From Siphonodentalium dalli (lineage: Eukaryota > Mollusca > Scaphopoda > Gadilida > Siphonodentaliidae): DNA of 64,000 nt. The translations under genes and the position numbers were made by a program. Where the stretch lies: the NCBI GenBank assembly GCA_032622095.1, contig CP136063.1, positions 28,644,987-28,708,986 of the forward strand, in the 5' to 3' direction. Below are positions 11,713-21,100 of the stretch, in pieces; position 1 is the first letter of the stretch, and the number at the start of each line of letters is the position of its first letter. The notes under the pieces are model-generated. The model was given only the letters and a program-made list of their open reading frames with translations, was not told where the DNA came from and did not search any database.

Positions 11713-12368
11713 GTTTCAGTTCGACTGTGTTACCTGTGTATGCACGTAATAATTACAACTTTGTTTATGTCCATGTTACGCTCTGCGATCACAGCTGTCA
11801 TAATGTAAACATAATGCTGACACATTCGGCGACTCCCGACTCTTCATTGGTCAGCTCAATGCGGCAGGGTGTGTTTAACGGTTGACCATCAAATCAACAA
11901 TCAATGCAGGTCGTCGTGAATGAGTTGTCCGTGTGGGTACAAAGTTGGGATGCTTTTGGAATTCATTGGGCTGACTTGACGGTTTTGTTCTTCTTGTAGA
12001 GTTCTTACAGCGTGGCCTAAAAATGTAAACAAGGCAATAATAATGGCGGAAAACTTGTCCTTTTCAAATTAAGATTGTCAAACGAACGAAATATATATTT
12101 CATCTTGTATCGAAATGTTCAAATGTGCACAAATTTGAATATCGGAATACATCACCCATTGGCTCCGAGTACAAGATATCAGCTATCGTCCATAATAATG
12201 GATAAAATTGACGAAATACGCGGCCCTATTGGTGTCATGTTACTCCGTCCGCCAACTTGGATCCTTTTTCGAGTACGTGAACGGTTACAAAACCCGAGTG
12301 CGCGAACGGTTACAGGGAATGCCTATAGATTATTTTACGGATGCCGATGACCACCAATCAAGGTGAAC
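11713..12368. promoter_or_regulatory. Intergenic region upstream of the 11.2-11.7 kb remnant; possible promoter
   Basis: About 650 bp without a convincing ORF. An AATAATGGCGG motif near 12041, close to a YY1-type core, and the lack of repeats make it a candidate promoter for the minus-strand gene at 11712. The evidence is weak. Confidence 0.2.
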
Positions 12369-13140
12369 CAGGGTTCGCGCTGCCTATTGCCAATTTAGCA
12401 AATTGCTATAAAAAAATTGAAATGGCTCCAAAAAAATCCCGATTGGCTACAAAAAGTGGCACCTAGCTTTTTGACATTTGGCAATTGGTACCCATCGGGC
12501 ATATAATAATAAAACTTGCAGTTAATCAGTCGGAAACAAAACACACATCGATATCCGGTCGCGACATAGCTAATTGTGTCCTAATTGAAAGGGTATAATA
12601 GATTCGCGGCTTATGTCAGATCGACTTATTTTATCGCGGGGGGGGGGGGGGGGTGTGACATGGTTTCGAATTTCTACTCGATAGTAACACTAAGAACGGC
12701 TATTGACTCCAATTTGACAAATATTAGTCAAACAAAGGGCTTATTGAAGTCTACATCGTTAGGACGTTGTGTGTTGATAGTAGGTGTTAGGTGATAAATT
12801 ATCATAAATATCTCCTTCGTAACTCAGCTTTAACAATCTGTGACAGACAGCAAATATGAATCGTAAGTGCAAGTTAGATTTAAGACACGCAACACCCTGC
12901 TAAAATGAAAAAAGTTACTGATTTCTTCGGACATTCAGACATTATATAAATAAATATATACATATAATAGATAATTTGCTTGTTTTTTTGGGTTTTTTTT
13001 TTTGGAATACCAAGTTCAAGAGTGGCACCAAAAAATATTGGTCGGAAAAAAGTGGCAACAGAAAGTATAAAGTGGCTCTAAAAGTAATGCAATTGGCAAC
13101 AGTGTTGGCACCTGGACATTTTGGGCCAGCGCGAACCCTG
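12369..13140. mobile_element. Non-autonomous hAT-type element
   Basis: It starts CAGGGTTCGCGCTG and ends CAGCGCGAACCCTG, a perfect 14-bp terminal inverted repeat with the hAT CAGGG start. Near both ends, short motifs such as GTGGCACCAAAAA, GGCTCC/AAAAAA and CAATTGGCAAC recur, plausible subterminal transposase sites. The flanking octamers (AGGTGAAC and ATGATAAC) agree at only five of eight positions, so the target duplication is decayed or absent. A pure G run lies at about 12640-12653. No transposase ORF. Confidence 0.8.
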
Positions 13141-13289
13141 ATGATAACACATATCACACACAGGCGGCCACCCGCCCACTGCCTCCATCGGATATTTTCG
13201 TGTATTACTTTTTTTATTGGTCACGTAAGTCACATGGGGCATACCAGATATTTTCTTGCCCGTCGATCATGTGTACATGGTTTGAGACT

Positions 13290-14215
13290 GTAGAAGGGTT
13301 AGCAGGAATTATTTTTATTTAGATAATCACACAAAAAGTTAAATATATGGGAATGAAATTGCATACTTAGTTTACAGACCTTTTTAAGGCTTAACAGCGA
13401 CCCGATATTTTTTTTAATTTGTAAGTAAAATAAGTATTGATTTTTATGACAAATAAATATGTTTGTCAAATAGCTCGGTATGGCTGGAAAGCAGATTATC
13501 GGGGATGATGGGGTCATCTTTTAAGATTATCATTCTAAAAGACCATCTGGAAGCAGAAATGCATACCGATTTTACAATTGTTTTAACGCTTCTGGCAGTA
13601 ACATGACATTTTTTCCGATTGCAAAATAAGTATTGATTTTTTGACAAATGAGTATGGTTGTCAAATAGCTTTATAGGTATGGTTGGACAGCGGATTAGCA
13701 GGGGTGGTATTGGTCGAGATTCTTATACGAAAAGAAAATTTAGAAATAGAACTGCATACGTATTTCACAATTGTTTTAAGGCTTCTAACGTTGACATGGC
13801 ATTTGTTTTTCGTTTGCAAAAAAAGTATCGATTTTGTAACAAATAAGTATGGTTGTCTAATGGGTATGTTCTAATTCTGCATCCTTATTTTCTGCCTGGT
13901 TTATTAGGCCACGTTCACAAGTTAGACATAGGCTAATTATATCCCCTATACATCATATATCGGTTCTAAGTAGTTAATTACCTGACATTATTTACATAAT
14001 AAGTATTGATTTTTCCTGACAAATATTGATGCGCGGTTATCAGACATATGTATATGGTCGGAGAGGCATTATCAGGGATGTTGGTCGAGATTACCACACC
14101 AAAACAACATTTGGGAATATAATTGCTATCGTTTTAAGAGTAAACAGCAACCCCACATTTTTTAATTTGTGAAATATGTATTTTTTTTCCTGACAAATAT
14201 ATATGGTTATCATAT
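13290..14215. repeat. Dispersed repeat E with degenerate internal units of about 190-200 bp
   Basis: Phrases such as TATTGATTTTTTGACAAAT, GAGTATGGTTGTCAAATAGC and ACAATTGTTTTAAGGCTTCT recur several times at roughly 190-200-bp spacing. The same family returns at 45.23-45.69 kb. No coding potential is visible. Confidence 0.75.
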
Positions 14216-14447
14216 ATATAGTTGTCGTTTGTAGCACACAGTCCGAGAAGCCTGATTGTTATTGTTCAGTTCAACTCGATAAAAGGGACGAAATGATTGA
14301 CAGTCGGTCGGTACAGACCTCACAGTGAATGTCACAGCGCGCCTGCGCAATACTCGCGCAATAGATATTTTGAGTCCTATGCGCATGTGTAAGCCAAAAA
14401 CCATACTTATTTTACAACCATACTAATATTTTAGAACACCGGTTCAG

Positions 14448-14632
14448 CGTCACAAACTCGAGAGTAATCTCGTCGTATAACTATCCCCCGATCTATGTCT
14501 ATTTTGGTGGACAGGGGATGACACCATCTATATTAAGTTGCAGTCTATTTAGAAACCGACGTTGTGTGTTATTATGGATTAACCCTTATACAGAACAAAC
14601 ACTTACTTGACTAAGGCACAAGCCCAGTAAAC
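14448..14632. repeat. Dispersed repeat C, copy 1
   Basis: Matches 53145-53308 over about 170 bp (CGTCACAAACTCG at the start, TTAAGTTGCAGTCTATTTAG in the middle, ending near CACAAGCCCAGTA). This copy has an extra stretch near 14495-14520. Confidence 0.8.
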
Positions 14633-14799
14633 GATGGTTTACCAGGCTTTACTCTGTGCCAGTTAAGGTAAAGGTATATATAAATATAGAATATATGGGA
14701 GTTTGGACAAGGAAACACAAAGGAATCGTGAATTAAATGAATGGTAATATAAAATGCTACTTGAAGACAGAGATATCGAGAATGAATACTGGTTAGCAG

Positions 14800-14984
14800 C
14801 CTAAAATTCATATTTATTATTTTATACCCACGCAACTATTTCAAATCTGTTATTTAAAGAGATAATCCAAATTCAAATGTGTATTATCTCTTTGTAAACG
14901 TATTATATAGTTACCAGGGTATAAAATATTAGAATTGTTGAATAAAACATTACAACCAATCAATCTGGGGCATTGGACGTGGAT
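14800..14984. mobile_element. Family A end fragments, stacked
   Basis: Two terminal fragments in a row: a left end reading inward to GAGATAATCCAA near 14870, then a right-end piece (TATTATCTCTTTGTAAACG...) up to about 14970, directly before the larger copy at 14985. This indicates repeated insertion and deletion at one place. Confidence 0.65.
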
Positions 14985-15412
14985 TATCTCTTTGTAAACA
15001 TGTTTTATGTAGTTACCGGGGTATAACATATTAGACCTGAATCGAAGACTCCTGTCCAGAAATGCTTTTATCGATTAATAATAATTTTATTTCGATTATG
15101 TTCTAGTCTAAAAAGGTGTAGTTGTTTAGCCAAGAAACAAGAGACCATAAGTTTTATTGTACAATTTTGTCACAAATAAACGTTAATGGGACATTTGACT
15201 TTCGGTGCTTAGCCATAGGAAGAGCCCAGTGCTCTATATCACAATATGGTATCATCCGAATGGTATTTTCTAAAAATAGACGGTCCCAATTAAATATTCG
15301 AAATAAAATCAATATTAATTGACAGAAGCCTTTCCGGACAGGGGTCTTCAGTTCATATTTATTATTTTATACCCACGCAACTATTTAAAATTTGTTATTT
15401 AAAGAAATAATC
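14985..15412 (-). mobile_element. Family A element, nearly complete
   Basis: Runs from TGGATTATCTCTTTGTAAAC to AAAGAAATAATCCATCC in minus orientation, with a short internal deletion near 15135. Both terminal motifs are recognisable, but the TTAA flanks have mutated. It is followed by element F. Confidence 0.8.
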
Positions 15413-15930
15413 CATCCGTAATTCATAGAAGCCTTTCCTGACAAGGGTTTTCAGTTCAATATTTATTATATTGATGGATATATTTCGAATTGCGAATGAA
15501 TAGAAACACGCCTTGCCTTGTTCAGCAGAATATCAATTTAAACGAGTTTTCCAACTTCGACAATGTTATCTCACCTCAAAGTTGTAAAACTCGTTTAAAT
15601 GGAAATTCTGCTGATTTAACAAGGTAATGAGTGTTTCTATGACATCCGAAAGTCAAAATATACGTGATAATTCCGTTTACCCGACCACAATCGGCGTGAT
15701 GTGTAAGAAATTCAACATCACCACGGGTTGGGGCGTCACCTATAATTGTCTATCCTTCTATTTTATTGTTTAGTATATATTTTTAAAATATTTTTCTACA
15801 AGTTCCCGGTGTATAAATCATGTTGCGAAAGAGATAATCCCTCTTTTAAAAAGTCACTTCACATAGTATATTTCTACCGTGGGACATACACGATAAGCAT
15901 AATACACGCAGCAACATTTCGTTTAAACTA
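15413..15930. mobile_element. Element F, copy 1, with central hairpin
   Basis: Begins with a family A-like subterminal stretch (CATAGAAGCCTTTCCTGACA), contains a hairpin (15505-15637), and has an internal end-like motif GAGATAATCCCTCTTTTAAA near 15830 resembling the family A terminus. A parallel copy lies at 17411-17890. It looks like a relative of family A into which family A inserted. Confidence 0.65.
15505..15637. repeat. Hairpin inside element F (copy 1)
   Basis: Arms of about 45-55 bp, left from AAACACGCCTTG..., right ending CAAGGTAATGAGTGTTT, around a centre of about 20 bases (CGACAATGTTATCTCACCTC). Several mismatches are present. Confidence 0.8.
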
Positions 15931-16206
15931 AGAATATTTAGCCAATATATAGCACCATGAACAGAGGAGCACCTGGAAATTTCTTTGAAACATCTGTACC
16001 TTCATGGAGATATGATAGCCAGGTGTCCTCGAGATCTTAGTCCAACCCACTAGATTGATTGATACATATCAATATGTAAAACCCAGTTATCATATTTTAT
16101 CGAACTAATGTGTTTATGATGTTCATGTATCATATTATAATGTCTAATGTATACGCAGTTGTAAATAAATAAATACTTCATTATTGGTGGAACGGATTAA
16201 TCGCGA

Positions 16207-17410
16207 TAAACAGAATGACATGTTTTATATAGTTACCGGGGTATAAAATATTAGATTTGAATTGAAGACTCCTGTCCGGAAATGCTTCTATCGATTACTA
16301 TTAATTTTATTTCGAATATTTTCTGATCTAAAAATGTGTATTTGTTCAGCTAACGAACAATAGTGTTTACTGATTGATTGATTGATTTATTTATTGCATA
16401 AGTCACATAACAGTGAAACAAGCAAAACATATATACACTATGTACACAACTTTGAATATCACATTAATCATTGTTCATTTCATATACACAGCAGTAATTA
16501 AATTAGATTACACAATAATAGGCGATAAACTTAACAAGTATGATAATTACATGTGTTCACCCATAACAATAAATGATTTCGATTATATAGTATAAGACAC
16601 CTTCTTAAAGGCACACCTTAGGAATATGCATAGTCTTTTTATGAGGCTTATATTTTGAAGAGATAGGAGACCATGGAATTTCTCTCTCGTATGGTTCTTC
16701 CAAAAGTACTCAGGGATATATTGTTTTCTGATTTCATCCAAATGACTGCATATAATAACTAAATGGTAATCGTCTCCTAAATATTCTCCACATATGGTGC
16801 ATATCCTATTGTCATTACCATTCTGAGATTTCTTCCATCTTGCGCACTCTATAGGCAGTTTATGATTTGCAGTTCTGAGCTTCAAGAGGTATATCGATAT
16901 ATTAGACGGCAAAATCTTCAAGTAATTTGGGTAACCGTAGTCAGTTTTAATAAAGCTATAAAATTGGCCCCTCGATGAAGCAGATGTGTTTATGTCAACG
17001 AGTAGTGCGTCCCAATGACGTTGTTTGAGAACAGTTTTTGCATTTCTCAGTTCAATAGCGGTCAGGCCCGTCTGTTAACCAGAAGAGACCAGAAATTTTA
17101 TTGTACAATTTTGTCACAAATAAACGTTAGTTATACTTATTTTCGCTTATATATGTGGAACACAACAATACAAACAATCAATCTGGGACATTTGACTTCG
17201 AAACAGCCCAGTGCTCTATATCGCAATATGGTATCATCTGAATGGTCTGTTCTAAAATAGACACATAAACGGTTCAGATTTAATATTCGAAATAAAATCA
17301 ATATTAATTGATTGATAGAAGCTTTTTCGGACAGGTGTCTTCTGTTCATATATATTATTTTATACCCACGCAACTATTTAAAATTTGTTATTTAAAGAAA
17401 TAATCCATCT
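16207..17410 (-). mobile_element. Family A element split by a LINE 3' fragment
   Basis: Minus-oriented family A sequence runs from CATGTTTTATATAGTTACCGG (16208) to GTGTTTACTG (about 16369) and resumes at CTGTTAACCAGAAGAGACCAG (about 17068) to the left end near 17404. The interruption is a 5'-truncated LINE. The three bases CTG occur at both junctions and may be the target duplication. Confidence 0.8.
16370..17066 (-). pseudogene. 5'-truncated LINE fragment, ORF2 C-terminus
   Basis: The minus strand is open from about 17063 to 16583, about 160 residues. It begins within a helical linker (KTVLKQRHWDALLVD) and continues through IYLLKLRTANHKLPIEC. It ends with the LINE-type zinc knuckle CTICGEYLGDDYHLVIICSH and a basic tail. 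The stop at 16583 is followed by a 3' tail with ATAAATAA and tandem ATCA at 16370-16400, the type of short-repeat tail left by several LINE clades. It is a different LINE from the ones at 0.4-6.3 and 47.7-51.4 kb. Confidence 0.8.
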
Positions 17411-17890
17411 TTCATTGATAGAAGCCTTTCCTGACAAGGGTTTAAAGTTCATATTTATTATCACATTGATCGATATATTTCGAATTGCGAATGAATAGAA
17501 ACACGCCTTGCCTTGTTCAGCAGAATATCCATTTAAACGAGTTTTTCCAACTTCGACAATGTTATCTCACCTCAAAGTTGGAAGACTCGTTTTAATGGAT
17601 ATTCTGCTGATTTAACAAGGTAATGCGTGTTTCCATCACATTCGAAAGTCAAAATATACGCCATAATGCCGTTTACCCAACCACAATCGGCGTGATGTGT
17701 AAGAGATTCAACGCTGCCACGTGTTGGGTGTCACCTATAATTGTCTATCCTTCTATTTTATTATTTAGTTCCCGGTGTATAAATCGTGTTGCGGAAGAGA
17801 TAATCCCTTTTTTTTAAACTCACTTCACATATTATATTTCTACCAGTGGGACATACACGATAAGCATAATACACGACAATTCTTTCCTAA
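17411..17890. mobile_element. Element F, copy 2, with central hairpin
   Basis: Close copy of 15413-15930 with the same order: family A-like start, hairpin (17499-17633), AATCGGCGTGATGTGTAAGA, then AGAGATAATCCCTTTTTTTT and a tail ending GATAAGCATAATACACG. It abuts the 3' flank of the large gene. Confidence 0.65.
17499..17633. repeat. Hairpin inside element F (copy 2)
   Basis: Same structure as 15505-15637. The arms here pair slightly better around AGAATATCCATTTAAACGAG and its inverted partner. Confidence 0.8.
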
Positions 17891-18063
17891 GAGATATATT
17901 TGTCGTCAAGCCAATGACCACCAAGAAATCGCTTGTTTTTAAAACTATTCCTAAGAATTTAATGACTTTAGGTGAATAATATGTTATGTACCCAAAATGA
18001 TAGACATTTTCTGATTCAAAATGCAAAAACATCACTGGAAACGTTTCATAGAAACCTATTTTT

Positions 18064-18069
18064 TTTATT
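18064..18069 (-). terminator. Candidate polyadenylation signal for the large gene
   Basis: AATAAA on the minus strand, about 94 bp past the stop codon at 18163. It would give a short 3' UTR that ends before element F. Position and perfect hexamer are the only evidence. Confidence 0.45.
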
Positions 18070-18162
18070 GTTGATGATGCTACTGAACATGTTGAAAAGA
18101 AGAACAAGTATGTATCTTTTTGAAGTACTTTTCGGAACACATGTACCCTCGAGTCCAAACGC

Positions 18163-21100
18163 CTAAACGGGTTCCTGTTTCACATCGATATCCAGAGCAT
18201 TGTCCCAAACAACGACTGGCGAACAAACCTGGTTTACACGACAACAGTTTATACCTGGATCATTACAACGGGTGTTGCTAACTGTAGTTAGAATTGTATC
18301 AGATTTCCCTTTGTATTTTAACATGCAACGAGTGTCATGTGTATCATTACCGACTTCAATTCGGTTAACTGTCGCATCACTATTCTGGTTTGTCTGCGGT
18401 TTATACTGTACACCAGATTCCTCACTTTCATTCTCAATTTTTATCTTCGTTCCACAATAGGTCGAACCCGAATTGAGATTACCACCACCAGAAATGTTTT
18501 GTGTATCGGCCCACTCACGTGATTCACACCCATTAAGGTGTTCTTCGGGCGCATCGTCGGTGACGTCATGAATGTCAGCTAATAAACCACCATCGAGGGA
18601 CACAGTTTCCGGCTTCATATCAACATCATCACACTGACCTGTGTCTGTGGTAAATACGAAAGCAGAGTCACGTGGTATAACTGTGTCGTTGTCTGTTGTG
18701 AATTCTTCAGCAGAATCCTGTGGTATAAGCATTCCCGTCTGTTTAGTTTCGAATATTCCTGTCTCGGGCTGAGAAACATCAAGTGAATGCACATTGGCAT
18801 TAGGGGAGAACAGCAAGTTCAACATTGTGTGAGTTGAATTAAGACGTGATGCCAGGTTTAAATGTGTTGTGCCCACACCACGCTCAGGTCCAAAGAAAAA
18901 CTCAAGGTATTTCCACGCGGGTTGGGGTGTATTCTGAAAGTCATTGATAAACTTTCTTTCTAAACTCCTCGTATAGCGAGCGACTGGAAACATGTGTATG
19001 TGATGCTTAAGATGTAGACCCCACTCACTGATATTGACTGATCCGTGTCCACATATGCCACAGAAGATTAGTCCAGAGCCAGTCTCCACGTTAACACCAA
19101 ACATCGGGCGAATCAGATCGGTTAAACGGCAGACATCGAGACGGGGACGCATGCGCGGGGGCAGCATAGTCTCTCTGGTTAGACTTCCTGGTAATTCGAC
19201 AGGATATTTGGCATCAAGAGCAAAAAATATCGTTCTGCGTTTTCGGCGAATTGATAATAACCTTTCAAGTTTGTGTCCAGGCAATACAGAATCTAGCTTC
19301 ATGTTGGTGAAGAAAAACGAGAGTGTGTGTGCAGGTGTCTGCTTTCTTGTGGAATACATATCACAAAATATATGATTTTTGAGTTTAGCTGACATTTTTG
19401 CAGATCCAGATGGCCAGTTTCCATGAGAAAGACTGTGGTCAATGCTTAGACAATGCATATTATTTGTTATGGTGCAGAGAAAATAACTTGGTCCGCTGAT
19501 ATCGAATATTACACAGTGATTGAGAGTGGAGCGGGCATGACTGTTATCAAACACGTGCTTTAACATTGTAGTGGGCACCTCTCCGTGAACTAAATCCATG
19601 CCAGATATGGGGATAAATGTCTCACATTGATCACAGAATAGAACCTGAATGTCACCTGAGAACCAGTCAGAACAGTGGTCGCTATCCTTCGTTTGCCAAA
19701 AATGGAGAATAAGGTCTATCATGGAGGATTGAACCTTGCCGCATAATGCGCATTTCACATCAATGTAAGACACTGTATGCATCATCTTACAAAGTCTAAA
19801 CATCACTTCTCCAAGTTGATTAATCCTTGAAAAGAGATCGCCATTCATATCAAAGGGTCGGATTGCGGATTTGCGGATCGACTCTAGTTGTCCCCATATA
19901 TTGCCAGATTTAATTGATGCTTCTGGCATAGTGACCGCAGTATTCACGGTTTCAGGCTGTATCGACTTCAGTTTTCCCACTTGATTGGCATATTGAGTTG
20001 ATGCTAGTGGCATAGCGACCACACTATTAACGGTTTGAGGGTGTATCGACTTCAGTCGGGGGTGGGTATAAGCAGATTCGCGTGATTGGCACTTCATTTC
20101 AATACCCAAGTCTGTGTTTGTAACCGGTCCACATTCAACATCACCAGTACTCTGCGATATAGTTACTTGTGGAAACTTAACATCGAAAACAAATCGACTG
20201 GACTGTGGGGAAAATATGAGATTGAGAATAGTTTGCACCGCAATTAAACCAGTCGTAAAGTGGGTCGGTTCTTGTAGTTTTCTAAAGATGCTACCGTCGA
20301 TGAAACAACGACGAAGTATGCTCCATGCGGGAATCGTATCGAATTTAAGTTCACGAACAAGTTCAGTTTCTTTCCATATGGAAGTTTGAACGAGTGGAAA
20401 CAGATGTATATGTCCCTTTAAATGTAAGCCCCATTTACTAACGCTCTGGAATCCGTTCTTGCAAATTCCACAAAACAAACGAGCCGACCCAGTCAACACG
20501 TTTAGCCCGACAATTGGAAGAAATAACATATCGATCGTGCTTGAAAATTGAAGGCATTGAATTACCTTGTCCGATAACATGGTATCGGAAGAAAGACTTT
20601 CAGATATTTCGACTATCCTATCTGTAGAATTGGCTGCAAACATCAAAGTCTTGCATTCTCGGTTCAAAGACTTCTTGAAATAATCCTGAATATTTTGGAC
20701 GAATGTTGTGCTAATTTTCATGCATTTACACAAAGAGGCTAGTCTGTCTTTCAATGGAAGAGAACAGTTACAGTTATATATATCTTCAAAGATGTGAATT
20801 CTTAGTACATGGTTCCATTCTACCCGCGTGGCACTCACCCAATTTCCGACCGATATACTCGCATTCACAGATAAACAGTTGTTCGGGCTCATCGTATGCA
20901 AAAGAATGTATGTGGGGCCGTTGATACCGAAAGAGACACAGCCATTCGACACACCACCAGCATGGTCGCGAACAATATGGTTCACAATATGTTCTGAGAA
21001 CTGTTTCTCATAGATATTAGCGTTCCATGTCGGATAGAAATATTCGCATTTGCCGCAGTAAAACAGGCCTATTTCGTTCGTACTATTCAGCCATTCCGCA

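Noticed and set aside
12640-12653. G-quadruplex claim for the pure G run
   Set aside because: A single homopolymer run inside a transposon; its length is also unreliable in sequencing. Not worth a separate claim.
17832-18158. 108-residue minus-strand frame after the large gene
   Set aside because: It overlaps the putative 3' UTR with its AATAAA and element F sequence. Composition is that of AT-rich non-coding DNA.
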